Below are positions 25,460 to 34,371 of a DNA stretch of 64,000 nucleotides, one piece after another. The position numbers and the translations under genes are program-made. Below the pieces are notes generated by a model, which saw nothing but the letters and a program-made list of their open reading frames with translations, made no database searches and had not been told where the DNA came from. The DNA is from Actinophytocola sp963727495. GTDB lineage: Bacteria; Actinomycetota; Actinomycetes; Mycobacteriales; Pseudonocardiaceae. Each line of letters begins with the position of its first letter. Within the stretch, counting starts at the first letter, position 1. Where the stretch lies: positions 1,178,001-1,242,000 of the forward strand of contig CAVSGQ010000007.1 in the NCBI GenBank assembly GCA_963727495.1, given 5' to 3'.

Positions 25460-25888
25460 CGACCCGACCCCCAGCACAAGCCGACCCGACCCGCCACGCG
25501 GCCGACCCGACCCCCGGCGCAGCCGACCCGACCCGCCACGCGGCCGACCCGACCCCTGGCGCGGCCGACCCGACCCGCCACGCGGCCGACCCGACCCCTG
25601 GCGCGGCCGAGTCGACCCGTGGCGAGCCGACCCGACCCCTGGCACAGCCGAGTCGACCGGTGGCGTGGTCCGTGCTGTTCCGCTTGCCGTCGGCTCGGCC
25701 GTGCCGGTGGCGCGCAGCGAGCCGACGCCACCGGTCGACTCGCCGACGCCACAGGTCGACTCGCCCGCGCGACGAGTCGACTCACCGATGCCACGGGCCG
25801 ACTCGCCCGCGTGACGGGTCGACTCGCCGACGCCACGGGTCGACTCGGCCGCGTGGCGGGTCGGGTCGCCTGTGCCATGGGTCGGGTC
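25460..25888. repeat. Two-armed inverted array of 21-bp degenerate repeats
   Basis: The left arm (25460-25669) holds ten units beginning CGACCCGACCC or CGAGTCGACC, stepping by 21 bases with one 22 and one 20. The right arm (25721-25888) holds eight exact 21-bp units ending GGGTCGACTC or GGGTCGGGTC, the reverse complement of the left arm. About 50 non-repeat bases lie between. Alternate left units carry GCCACGCGG and CTGGCGCGG. Because the period is a multiple of three, reading frames stay open across it, but no start or conserved domain supports translation. The region 25232-26005 otherwise holds the ATPase promoter and a terminator hairpin. Confidence 0.85.
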
Positions 25889-25932
25889 GCCTGTGTGTGC
25901 TGAACATCCCGGTGCCGGGGGCCCGGGGCCCG

Positions 25933-25964
25933 GCTTCCCGCCGGCGGCGTTGCCGGCGGGAAGC
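25933..25964 (-). terminator. Strong hairpin after the beta-propeller gene
   Basis: GCTTCCCGCCGGC and GCCGGCGGGAAGC form a perfect 13-bp stem with a six-base loop, about 40 bases past the stop of the minus-strand gene. There is no U-tract, as is common for actinomycete terminators. Confidence 0.65.
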
Positions 25965-26005
25965 TGGGTCACCGGGGGCATCCGGTGGGGCCGTTCAGCA
26001 CGCTC

Positions 26006-29000
26006 CTAGCTGCCGAAGTAGGTCAGCACCCGCTGCATCAGGTCCGCCTTCTCCGCCGCGGTTCCGTACGCCTCGAACGGGAACGCGAGGAACACCACCT
26101 TGTACGAGCCGTCCGCCACGCTCAGCGCGTCGGGCTCGGTCGTGTCGTCGGTGAACGCCGCGGTCGCCGGGGCGATCGGGGTCACCTGGTCCTCGAACGT
26201 GGCGCCGAGCACCGAGTGATCCAGCGGCACGGTGCCGATCCCGTCGGAGACCGGGTTGCCGGCCACGCCCTGCACGGTCGCGGTCGCCTTGTCGTTCTGC
26301 TGTTCGGTGCCGTTCCAGTCGATGTGCAGGTAGTCCCGCACGAACGACGTGGTGCCGGCGGCCTGGTCCAGGATGTCCTGGCCGGACATGAACAGCCTGC
26401 CGCCGCCGTCGAGGAAGGCCTTCAGGTCGGCCTCGTACGGCGTGATCGGCGCCGGGTAGGCGTTCCCGGTGAACCACACCACCGTGCTGTGCGCGGTCAG
26501 GTAGCTACGCGGCAGCTCCGGATCGGCGCTGAGGTCCCACCGGCTGAACGCCGTGCCGGTCGCGGTCAGCGCGTCGGCGTAGTACGACTCGACGTTCGGC
26601 GAGCCGAGGTCCTCGTCGACGACGAGGGTGTCCACCGCGACCGCGATGGTCGTCATCGTCGCGGTGCCGCTGACCGTGCCGTCACCGGTGGAGGTGGCGG
26701 TCACCGTCGTGTCGCTGGTCGAGTCGTTCGCCGCCGAGGCCGGCACGCTCACCTTGACGCACACGTCCACGCTCCCGCCGGGAGCGACCTCAGGCGTGCT
26801 GGTCAACGGTGTCGTGCAGGTCGCGTCGTACGTCGTGGCCGGCCACGTGCTACTGCTGGACAGCGCGTAGCTGTCCGCCTGGTAGCCGTTGTTGGCCACG
26901 TGCACCTGGTAGGTCGCGTCGGTGCCGACCCGCGCCCCGCCCTTCTGCGCGGCCGGGGAGACGGCCACGGCGTGCGCCGGCGCGATCGCGACCGTGTGCG
27001 GGCTGCCGGTCGCGTCCACGTGCTGGGCGGAGTTGACCACGATGCCGTCGTTGACGATCGACGTGACCGATCCCGGCAGGTGGCCGGCGATCCGCACGGT
27101 GAGGTCCACCGAGGTGCTGCCGCCGGCCGGCACGGTCAGGTTGCGCCACTGCACCTTCCCGTGGCGGTAGCTGCCGCCGTTCGACGCCGAGACGAAGCTC
27201 GTACGACCCGGGATGGGCTCGTCGATCCGCACCCCGGTCGCGGGCGCGTTGCCGACGTTGCGAACCGTGATGGTGTAGTGGACCTCGCTGCCCGGCCCGA
27301 CCGGCGTGCCGTCGTCCGACTTGGACACGACCAGCGCCGGGGCGTTCGCTCCGGTGTCCAACGTGTACGCGGAGCGGCCGTGCGTGCCGGCCGCCAGGGT
27401 GGCGTGGCTGGGGTCGTAGTCCAGCTGCCAGATCGCGACCTTGGGGATCCCCGAGCCCAGCCGCCGCCAGCTGTGGCCGCCGTTGGTGGTCACGAACGGG
27501 CCCACGTCGGTGCCGACGTAGAGGGTGTTGTCCGAGGACGGGTCCAGGATCACCGAGTTCACCGGGATGTCCGGCAGCCGGCCGCTGATGTCGCGCCAGT
27601 GCCGCCCGCCGTCGGTGGTCTTGAACACGTGACCGCGGTTGTGCGGGGTGGCCGCGCCGAAGCCGGCGTAGGCCGCGTACGCGACCCGCCAGTCGGACCG
27701 GTCCACCGCGAACTGCGCCACCGGGCGGTTGGGCAGCGCGCGCTTGCCCACCCGCGTCCAGGTCGGGGAGTCCGAGGTGACCGCGTTCGGGCTCACCGAG
27801 ACCACGCCGTCGTCGCTGCCGACGTAGACGCCGTCGCCGCCGTCGGCCAGCCCGATCGCGGTGATCAGGCAGCCGCGCGCGCCGTTGGGTGCCTCCTCGG
27901 TGCAGCCGGTGGTCAGGTCCGGGCTGACCGTGTCCCAGTGCACCTCGCCCGCGGACGGGGCCTCGGCGTTGTCGGTGCGGTAGAGCCGGTAGGTGCCGAG
28001 GAACATCTGGTCCGGGTTCGCCCGGTTCTGCACCCACGGGACGTAGAACTCCGACCGGTCGGACATGTCGATGCCGCCGTCGATCGCCTCGTTGCCGAAG
28101 AACGTGCCGACCTCGCTCGGGTCGAACCGGTACGGCGAGATGCCGAAGTAGGTGCCGAACACGTACGCGGGCAGCGACGGGTTGTCCGGGTTGGTGTTCG
28201 TCTGGTCGACGATCACCTGGCCGCCGTCACCACCTGCCTGGTCGAACCACCGGTCGTTGACCAGCGACCGGCGCATGGTGCCGTTGTCCTGGGTGCCGCC
28301 CCAGTACTGGCCGGGCACCTGCGGCACGGTGGCCATGCTGACGAACTGGGTGATCCGCAGCCCGGTGTCATGCACCAGCGCGCCGGTGCTCGGGTTGACG
28401 GTGCCGTTGAGGTTCTCCCAGTCGGCGGCCGAGAGCGGCTCACCGGCGCCGTTGCGGCCGCCGCCGGTGAACGACTGCCACGCGCCGCCGTCGTTGCCGA
28501 TCACGATGTGCTTCGTGTCGTTGGGCTGCAGGGCGATCGCGTGGAAGTCCGGGTGCAGGTCGTAGCCGAGGTTCTTCCAGGTCGCGCCGCCGTCGGTGGA
28601 CCGGTAGATGCCGCCGGACTGCGGCGAGTTGCCGTAGCCGTAGACGCCGCCGAGGTAGATCACGTCGGGGTTGGTCGGGTCCGGCTTGACCACGTTGTCG
28701 TAGAAGCACTGCCCGCCGCAGTAGCCGAGGATCGAGTCGGAGCCGCTGCCGGTGGGCGTGGCGGTCCAGTGCGCGCCGTCGTCGGTGCTCTTGTAGAGCC
28801 GCGACTGGTGGTAGTCGTCGGACAGGTCGAAGTAGTCGAACCCGGTGTAGAGCGTGGCGTGCGCGTCGCCGGCCGGGTGGGACAGGCCGAGCGCGAAGCG
28901 GGTGCCGCCCTCGAGGAAGTTGCCCTGCGGCAGGTCGCCCAGCGCGCTCGCCCAGGTGGCGCCGCCGTTCGCGGAGCGGTACAGGCCGTCGCCCCAGAAG

Positions 29001-29920
29001 GACGCGTAGAGCACCCGCGGGTCCTGCGGGTCCATCACCAGGTCCGTCGCACCGTGCAACTCGTTGGTGGTGCCCTTCTTCAGCGACCAGTGCGCGCCGC
29101 CGTCGCGGGACTCCCAGACGCCGAACGGGGTGCTGGTCGGCGCGGTGGTCCGGCGCACGCCGCCGCGGCCGCGCAGGGTCGCCATGTAGAGGTGGTCGGC
29201 GTTGGTGGGGTCGACCACGATGGAGGACGTGGCCTGCCCGTTGAACTTGTCGCCGGAGACCCGCTTCCAGGTCAGGCCGCCGTCGGCGGAGCGGTACACA
29301 CCGTCGCCGTAGTAGCTGTCGCCGGACAGCGCGCCCTCACCGGAGCCGAGGTAGATGATCCGGTCGTCGCTGGGCGCCAGCGCGAGCGCGCCCACCGCCT
29401 GGGTGTTGGCGTCCGGGGTGCGCGAGGTCCAGGTCTTGGTGTCGTTGTCGAAGGTCCACACGCCGCCCTGGGCCGCGCCGAGGACGATGGTGCCGTCGTT
29501 GCGGACCACCAGCGCGCCGATCCGGCCGGACACCGCCTCCAGCGTGTTGCTGGTGCGGGCGACCTGCACGACCGGGTCGGGCCCGACGTTGGTCCAGGTG
29601 CCGCCGCGCGGTGCGCCGTGCCGGGTCTCCACGGCGAAGCCGTTGGCCGCGCTGGCCGCCTTGGTGCGGTACGTCGCCGCCTGCTCGAGGGTCAGCTTGT
29701 CGTCGCCGGCGAGCAGCCGGCTCCAGTAGTAGGCGTCGCGGAGCTTGTCGAAACCGGCCTCGTCCTCACCGGTTTCGTGCTCGCCCTTCGGCGTGAGCAA
29801 CACCGGGGTGTCGTCCGGCGGGGCGGCGACCGCGGTTGGGGTGGATAACGTGACAAATGGAGCAACTAGTAATATTGCGGCAAAAGCTCTAAATCGGGCA
29901 AGGCGACGTTTGCTGACCAT
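26006..29920 (-). CDS. Large secreted BNR/sortilin-type beta-propeller protein
   Basis: The 1304-residue protein has a Sec signal peptide (basic start, hydrophobic AFAAILLVAPFVTL, cleavage near AVAA). Two seven-bladed propellers occupy about residues 85-830, with many Asp-box turns such as SADGGLTW, SRDGGAHW, STDGGATW and TTDGGRHW. A DUF11-like adhesion repeat (VHYTITVRNVGNAPATGV), a second CARDB-like region and a C-terminal domain with LKAFLDGGGRLFMSGQDIL follow. Relatives are annotated as glycosyl hydrolases or sortilin-like proteins, but no catalytic residues are evident. GGAG lies eight bases before ATG 29920. The first 60 bases are markedly AT-rich, unlike the rest of the gene. Confidence 0.82.
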   Translation of the reverse strand: MVSKRRLARFRAFAAILLVAPFVTLSTPTAVAAPPDDTPVLLTPKGEHETGEDEAGFDKLRDAYYWSRLLAGDDKLTLEQAATYRTKAASAANGFAVETRHGAPRGGTWTNVGPDPVVQVARTSNTLEAVSGRIGALVVRNDGTIVLGAAQGGVWTFDNDTKTWTSRTPDANTQAVGALALAPSDDRIIYLGSGEGALSGDSYYGDGVYRSADGGLTWKRVSGDKFNGQATSSIVVDPTNADHLYMATLRGRGGVRRTTAPTSTPFGVWESRDGGAHWSLKKGTTNELHGATDLVMDPQDPRVLYASFWGDGLYRSANGGATWASALGDLPQGNFLEGGTRFALGLSHPAGDAHATLYTGFDYFDLSDDYHQSRLYKSTDDGAHWTATPTGSGSDSILGYCGGQCFYDNVVKPDPTNPDVIYLGGVYGYGNSPQSGGIYRSTDGGATWKNLGYDLHPDFHAIALQPNDTKHIVIGNDGGAWQSFTGGGRNGAGEPLSAADWENLNGTVNPSTGALVHDTGLRITQFVSMATVPQVPGQYWGGTQDNGTMRRSLVNDRWFDQAGGDGGQVIVDQTNTNPDNPSLPAYVFGTYFGISPYRFDPSEVGTFFGNEAIDGGIDMSDRSEFYVPWVQNRANPDQMFLGTYRLYRTDNAEAPSAGEVHWDTVSPDLTTGCTEEAPNGARGCLITAIGLADGGDGVYVGSDDGVVSVSPNAVTSDSPTWTRVGKRALPNRPVAQFAVDRSDWRVAYAAYAGFGAATPHNRGHVFKTTDGGRHWRDISGRLPDIPVNSVILDPSSDNTLYVGTDVGPFVTTNGGHSWRRLGSGIPKVAIWQLDYDPSHATLAAGTHGRSAYTLDTGANAPALVVSKSDDGTPVGPGSEVHYTITVRNVGNAPATGVRIDEPIPGRTSFVSASNGGSYRHGKVQWRNLTVPAGGSTSVDLTVRIAGHLPGSVTSIVNDGIVVNSAQHVDATGSPHTVAIAPAHAVAVSPAAQKGGARVGTDATYQVHVANNGYQADSYALSSSSTWPATTYDATCTTPLTSTPEVAPGGSVDVCVKVSVPASAANDSTSDTTVTATSTGDGTVSGTATMTTIAVAVDTLVVDEDLGSPNVESYYADALTATGTAFSRWDLSADPELPRSYLTAHSTVVWFTGNAYPAPITPYEADLKAFLDGGGRLFMSGQDILDQAAGTTSFVRDYLHIDWNGTEQQNDKATATVQGVAGNPVSDGIGTVPLDHSVLGATFEDQVTPIAPATAAFTDDTTEPDALSVADGSYKVVFLAFPFEAYGTAAEKADLMQRVLTYFGS

Positions 29921-30058
29921 TTTGCAGGCTCCATAACCCCCGAACGGACCGGGCACGGCGAGCCTGCCGAGGTTGATCGCGACAGACCCGAGCGAGTTTC
30001 TCTCCGGGCAGGCCGCGGATCAATCGGCCGTTCGTACCACTCGTGCGGAATCGACGGC

Positions 30059-32328
30059 TCACTTTCCGCCGGACCGGCCGTGCGAACCCTGGTCGGCCGC
30101 GAACGACGCGATCCAGGCGAGCGCGGAGTTCCAGTTGATCGCCACCTCGTTGGTCGAGTAGGACTGGATGTCGTCGACGTAGCAGAACTGCGGCGCGCAG
30201 CCGGCCAGCAGATCGGCCGCGAAGGGATCCTGCAGCCCGGCGTTCGCGCCGCCGGCGATCGACCCGTCGGGCGGGTGCGGCAGGTTCGGGTCGAGCTCGT
30301 GGCCGTAGAGCCTGCTGTGCTGGTTCTGCGAGGTCGTGTCGCCCCAGCCGGTCACATAGGACTGGTTCAGCGCGTTGCGGCCGAGGACGTAGTCCAGCCC
30401 CTCCAGGGCGCCGTCCCGGTACCGGGCCCGGCCGGTCAGGTCGAACGCGGTGGCCAGCACCACCAGGTTGTTGATGATGTTGCTGTTCGAGCCCCAGACG
30501 TAGCCGCCGGAGTCGCCCGGCAGCGGCAGGCCGTAGGACTCCCCCGCCTCGGCGGACAGGTAGGCGTCGGCGGCGTCGAGCACCGAGCGCCGCACGCGGG
30601 ACCGCTCACCCGCCGGAAGTCCACTCGGGACCGTGGCGAGGTCGAGCCGGCCGAGCGCGGCGGTCGCCTGCCAGCCGAACCCGGTGGGACTGAACACGTC
30701 CCCCGTGTGGTGCGGCGAGGACCGCAGGTCGGCGAGGTAGTGCCGGTCCCCGGTGGTCAGGTACAGCTCGGCGGCGGCCCAGTAGAACTCGTCGCTGACG
30801 TCCACGTCGTCGTAGGCACCGCCGCCGGTGCCGTCCGCCGGGCTCGCCAGCAGGTCCGGGTGGGCCTTCGCGGCCGCGTACGCCGTGCGCGCGGCGGACA
30901 GGCAGCGGTGCGCGAACGCGGCGTCGTAGCGGGCGTAGAGCCGGCCGCACTGCGCGGCGACGGCGGCCAGGTTCAGCGTCGCGGCGGTCGACGGCGGGTG
31001 CAGCTCGCGCGGCATCGGGTCGTCCTGCGGGGCCAGCGGCAGGCCGGTCCACGCCTGGTCGTGGATCTTGTGGTGGGCCATCCCGGCGAGCGGCTCGCCG
31101 GGCGGCACCTGCATGCGCAGCAGGAACTCCAGCTCCCAGCGCGCCTCGTCGAGGACGTCCGGCACGCGGTTGCCCCGCTCGGGCACCCGCAGCGTGCCGT
31201 CGCCCAGCGCGCCACGCACGGCCGTGTGCGCGGTGCGCGTCCGCTCGAACGTGCTGAGCAGCTGGTAGGTCGCGATCCCGCCGTTGACCACGTACTTGCC
31301 GTGGTCGCCGGCGTCGTACCAGCCGCCGCGCACGTCCAGCCGGTAGTCGCACACCCCGGGCTGGCACGGGACGTCGGTGTCGCCCTGGTTGGGCGGCACG
31401 CCGAGGTGGCCGGCCGGGCGGGCGTACTGCGCGCCCACCAGCGAGCCGTCGATCGCGATGCCGCTGCGCTGGACGTAGAAGAACTGCAGGGAGTCCGAGC
31501 GCAGGTCCCGGTAGACGTCGCCGATGTCGAACGGATGGCTGGTCTCGCCGTCGGCGCTCAGCGTGTAGCCGGTGCCGGGCCGGGTGAACCGGAGAAGTCG
31601 ATCGTGTGCGTGCGCTGCCCGGAGGCCGCGTCGAGGCCGCGCGGGGTGGTCCGCCCGCCGGCCACCACCCGGCCGTTCGCGGCGGTGAGCCGCCAGGGCA
31701 GCGGGCCGGCCGCGTCGGTGACCACGGTGGCGTGCTTCGGGCCGTGCGGCAGGTAGCCGACCTGGTTGACGCGCACCCGCGGGCCGGTGTCGGGCACGTA
31801 CACCGGCGGTTCCGCGCCGCCGGTGAGCGACACGTTGTCCAGGCAGAAGGTCCACGGCTCGGCGCGGCCGCCGACCTGGAACGCCAGTTGCTCGGCGGAG
31901 CTGTCGACGCCGGAGGTGAACACGTAGGAGAAGTGGGCGGGTTCGGTGCCGAGCACGGTCGGCTGGGAGAGCCGCTCGGTCCACGGGTCCACCTGCAGCT
32001 GCACCTTGGCCAGCACGCCGACCGGCGCCGACGCGGACGCGTCGAAGGACAGCTCGTAGGACTCGCCGGCCTGCAGCGTGAGGTCGTTCTGGCCGACGAT
32101 GGCGTCCCACGGGTTCGTGGTGCCGCCCGCGATCTCCGCGCACAGCCGGCCGTCGACCACGGCGGCGGGCGCGTTGTCCGTCCACCACCACGGCGCCGTG
32201 CCGCCGTCGAAGGTGCCGTTGACGATCTGGTCCTGCTCCTGCGCGCCGGCGGTCGGCGTGACCGGGCCGGCGACGACGAGGGCCGCGGTCGCGAGGATCG
32301 CGGCCGCCAGGCGGGTGGTGCGGTGCAC
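30059..32328 (-). pseudogene. GH9 family endoglucanase with one frameshift
   Basis: The gene encodes a secreted cellulase. A GTG start at 32328, six bases after AAGGGG, leads a signal peptide (LAAAILATAALVVAG). A CBM4/9-like carbohydrate-binding domain, a CelD-type Ig domain (RVRVNQVGYLPHG) and the GH9 catalytic domain follow, with YDAGDHGKYVVNGGIA, TGWGDTTSQNQHSRL and the catalytic Glu in YSTNEVAINWNSALAW. The frame breaks near 31588: reading ends DFSGSPGPAPATR and stop, while the next frame continues FTRPGTGYTLSADG. Adding one base restores DFSGFTRPGTGYTL, as expected in the family, giving about 756 residues. It is either a recent mutation or a sequence error. CebR-type operators lie upstream. 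Confidence 0.85.
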
Positions 32329-32398
32329 GGCGAGCCCCTTTCGCGAGGGCGGACCCACCACGACCGCGGCCTTCCGGCCGCCGCGATGAGGCCGCTCC

Positions 32399-32412
32399 TG
32401 GGAGCGCTCCCA
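32399..32412. promoter_or_regulatory. CebR-type operator TGGGAGCGCTCCCA
   Basis: This perfect 14-bp palindrome is identical to the consensus operator of CebR, the LacI-family cellobiose-responsive repressor of cellulase genes in Streptomyces. It lies 71 bases upstream of the GH9 start, just downstream of a candidate promoter, where bound repressor would block transcription. The repressor gene is not in the window. Confidence 0.8.
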
Positions 32413-32426
32413 GAATGTCGCTACCG

Positions 32427-32456
32427 ATCGTGGCGAGCCGGACACTCTCTTGTCAA
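32427..32456 (-). promoter_or_regulatory. Candidate promoter for the GH9 gene
   Basis: On the minus strand TTGACA (32456-32451) is followed after 18 bases by CACGAT (32432-32427). The -35 is perfect but the -10 is weak. The perfect CebR box starts 15 bases downstream of the -10. Confidence 0.45.
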
Positions 32457-32487
32457 GACATCGGATCGCTCCGCGATGTCCGATTTC

Positions 32488-32501
32488 GGGGAACGCTCCC
32501 A
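32488..32501. promoter_or_regulatory. Second, imperfect CebR-like box
   Basis: GGGGAACGCTCCCA matches the CebR consensus at 12 of 14 positions and lies about 76 bases upstream of the perfect site. Two sites could allow repressor looping at the GH9 promoter. Confidence 0.5.
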
Positions 32502-32606
32502 GCCCGGCAGGTCGAAACGCCGCCGAAATCCGGATCGTGAGGTTCGCGAGGCATGGGCGGGCGCGCTCGCCCGCCTGGTCGCGCCGGGCACGCCGATCGA
32601 CGACCG

Positions 32607-32634
32607 TTGACACGCCGCCTGTTACTCCTATTAT
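32607..32634 (+). promoter_or_regulatory. Sigma-70 promoter of the NTF2-HxlR operon
   Basis: TTGACA (32607-32612) and TATTAT (32629-32634) are separated by 16 bases, an unusually consensus-like promoter for this GC-rich sequence. The palindrome CTATTATAG overlaps the -10, and CCTATAAAG lies 15 bases on, which suggests an HxlR or other repressor site. The gap 32329-32664 holds this and the GH9 regulatory sites. Confidence 0.65.
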
Positions 32635-32664
32635 AGAAGTCTCATCCTATAAAGGGAGTCATCG

Positions 32665-33027
32665 ATGTCGAACGCCGAGATCTTCCGTACCTACCTGGAC
32701 AGGTTCACCTCGGGCGACCGCGACGGCGCCGCGGAGCTGCTGACCGACGACTTCCGGTTCGACGGCCCGATGCTGCGCTCGCAGGGCAAGGCGGCGTTCA
32801 TCGAGGGCTCCGCCGGGCTGGGCCCGATCATGCGCGGCGCGGTGGTGCACCGGCAGTGGGAGGAGGGCGGCGAGGTCTGCTCGATCTACGACTTCACGAT
32901 CGAGACCCCGGCCGGCACGGCCTCGATCCCGATGGCCGAGTGGAACTCCTTCCGCGACGGCAAGCTCGCCTCGGCCCGGCTCATCTTCGACACCGCGGCG
33001 ATGGCCGCGCTGCTGCCGGCCGGATAG
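32665..33027 (+). CDS. SnoaL-like (NTF2 superfamily) protein
   Basis: The 120-residue protein is a small NTF2-like fold: EIFRTYLDRFTSGDRDGAAE, then LLTDDFRFDGPML and a C-terminal EWNSFRDGKLASARLIFD strand pair. Such proteins are hydrolases, cyclases or ligand binders; no function can be fixed. AGGGAG lies six bases before ATG. It is the first gene of an operon with an HxlR regulator nine bases downstream, so it is likely under that regulator's control. Confidence 0.78.
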   Translation: MSNAEIFRTYLDRFTSGDRDGAAELLTDDFRFDGPMLRSQGKAAFIEGSAGLGPIMRGAVVHRQWEEGGEVCSIYDFTIETPAGTASIPMAEWNSFRDGKLASARLIFDTAAMAALLPAG

Positions 33028-33036
33028 GGAGCCCGC

Positions 33037-33729
33037 ATGCCGAGGACGCCGTGGACCGGCTACGGCCGGTTCTGCCCGCTGGCGCGGGCACTCGACGTGG
33101 TCGGCGAGCGGTGGACCCTGGTGATCGTCCAGGAGCTGCTCAAGCGGTCCTACCGCTACGGCGAGCTGCTGGCCCGGCTGCCGGGCATCAGCACCAGCGT
33201 GCTCGCCGACCGCCTGCGCACCCTGGAACGCGCGGCGGTGGTGACCCGCGAGGCGGGTGGGGTCGGTGCGGGGGTCGTCTACTCGCTGACCGACCGCGGC
33301 CGCGCGCTCGACGGCGCGCTGCGCGAGCTGCGCCGGTGGGGCGCCGGCTTCCTCGCCGACCCCACCGCCGACGGCTCCCCCGGGCAGCTGTTCGACGTCA
33401 CCTACGTCGGCGGGATCGACACGGTGGCCGACGGCCGGTTCGAGCTCGTCGTCGACGGTGAGCCGGCCACGCTGACCTTCGCCGGCGGCCGGCTGCGCCA
33501 GGAGCCCGGCGCCGCGCCCGATGCCGAGCTGAGCGTGCGCACCAGCTCGGGATTCCTCGACCGCTGGGCGGCGGGCGAGGACGACTGGGACGGCGGCCGC
33601 GCACGCGGCGAGGTGACCGTGCGCGGCCCGGCGCGGGCCTGGCCGCGCTGGCTGGCGGTGACCGGCTACCTGCTGCACGTCGACGACGCGCGGAGCGACA
33701 CGGCGAGGATGGAGGCACGCGATGCCTGA
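33037..33729 (+). CDS. HxlR-family regulator with C-terminal SCP2-like domain
   Basis: The 230-residue protein joins an HxlR winged helix (about residues 10-110; CPLARALDVVGERWTLVIVQ, LKRSYRYGELLARLPGIS) to a SCP2/sterol-carrier-like domain (about 125-225; RFELVVDGEPATLTF, LSVRTSSGFLDRWAAGE). HxlR proteins respond to reactive electrophiles or thiol stress through an N-terminal Cys, and Cys13 is present here. The SCP2-like part may bind a hydrophobic effector. It overlaps the next gene by eight bases. Confidence 0.87.
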   Translation: MPRTPWTGYGRFCPLARALDVVGERWTLVIVQELLKRSYRYGELLARLPGISTSVLADRLRTLERAAVVTREAGGVGAGVVYSLTDRGRALDGALRELRRWGAGFLADPTADGSPGQLFDVTYVGGIDTVADGRFELVVDGEPATLTFAGGRLRQEPGAAPDAELSVRTSSGFLDRWAAGEDDWDGGRARGEVTVRGPARAWPRWLAVTGYLLHVDDARSDTARMEARDA

Positions 33730-34045
33730 CCGGCCGAGCGACTTCTTCTTCGCGGCGGGCGCCGGGGCGCTCGCCCACCCCGACGTGACCACCGGCACGA
33801 TGATGGGCTTCCCGTGCCTGCGCGTGGCGGGCGCGTTCTTCGCCTCCTGCGACCACCGCACCGGCGACCTGATCGTCAAGCTGCCGCGCGACCGCGTCGC
33901 CCAGCTCATCGCCGACGGCGGCGGCGCACCGTTCGCGCCGGCCGGGCGCACCTTCCGCGAGTGGGTCCTCGTCGACGACCGTGACGAGGCTCGCTGGGCC
34001 GCCCTGATCGACGAGGCCCGCGAGTTCGTGGCCGGCCGGCCGTGA
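33722..34045 (+). CDS. TfoX/YjbR-like small protein
   Basis: The 107-residue protein resembles the TfoX N-domain or MmcQ/YjbR fold: MMGFPCLRVAGAFFASC, then DLIVKLPRDRVAQLIADG and EWVLVDDRDEARWAALIDEA. These small proteins are of unknown function in actinomycetes. Translational coupling to the HxlR gene (eight-base overlap) puts it in the same operon. Confidence 0.6.
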   Translation: MPDRPSDFFFAAGAGALAHPDVTTGTMMGFPCLRVAGAFFASCDHRTGDLIVKLPRDRVAQLIADGGGAPFAPAGRTFREWVLVDDRDEARWAALIDEAREFVAGRP

Positions 34046-34269
34046 GCACCCGGCCGCCACACAGGACTTCACGGGTTTCCGCGGTCCACCTCGACGAGCA
34101 GCGGGAGGTCGTGGTGCTCCACCCCCGCCGAGGAGCTGCGCACCTACCAGGCCGACCTGCCGACTTCCTGATCTCGCCGGGCAACCGCGTGCTGGCGAGC
34201 AGGTACGGCACGCACGCCTACGACCAGTGGTCGGTCGACGAGCTCCTCGCTGCGGCGCGGCGCGGGTGA
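34042..34269 (+). pseudogene. Remnant of a peroxiredoxin-like (AhpC/TSA, SelL-related) gene
   Basis: Conserved redox-protein pieces appear in different frames. EVVVLH is followed in another frame by PAEELRTYQADLP, and then in the first frame by DFLISPGNRVLASRYG and THAYDQWSVDELL. Adding one base near 34123 and one near 34166 joins them into the C-terminal half of a thioredoxin-fold peroxiredoxin-like protein. The N-terminal half with the active site is missing. A plain 75-residue reading is open from GTG 34042, overlapping the previous stop, so annotation as a hypothetical protein is possible. Confidence 0.5.
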
Positions 34270-34371
34270 CCGCCCCGCCCACGCCCGTCACGTTGCCGGT
34301 CACCGCGGAACGCGTCACTGTACGTATGGTGTGAACCCCGAGCCCGAGCGACGACCGATCGAGGAGCCGAG

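Noticed and set aside
25460..25888. The 21-bp array as a CRISPR
   Set aside because: Units are contiguous and degenerate, there are no unique spacers, and no cas genes are nearby.
25232..25981. N-terminal extension of the P-type ATPase through the repeat array
   Set aside because: The frame stays open only because the repeat period is a multiple of three; the encoded PTRPATR-type repeats precede a normal family start at 25231.
25985..29848. 1287-residue plus-strand reading frame opposite the beta-propeller gene
   Set aside because: It is a shadow frame with no recognisable domain; the minus strand has a signal peptide and Asp-box repeats.
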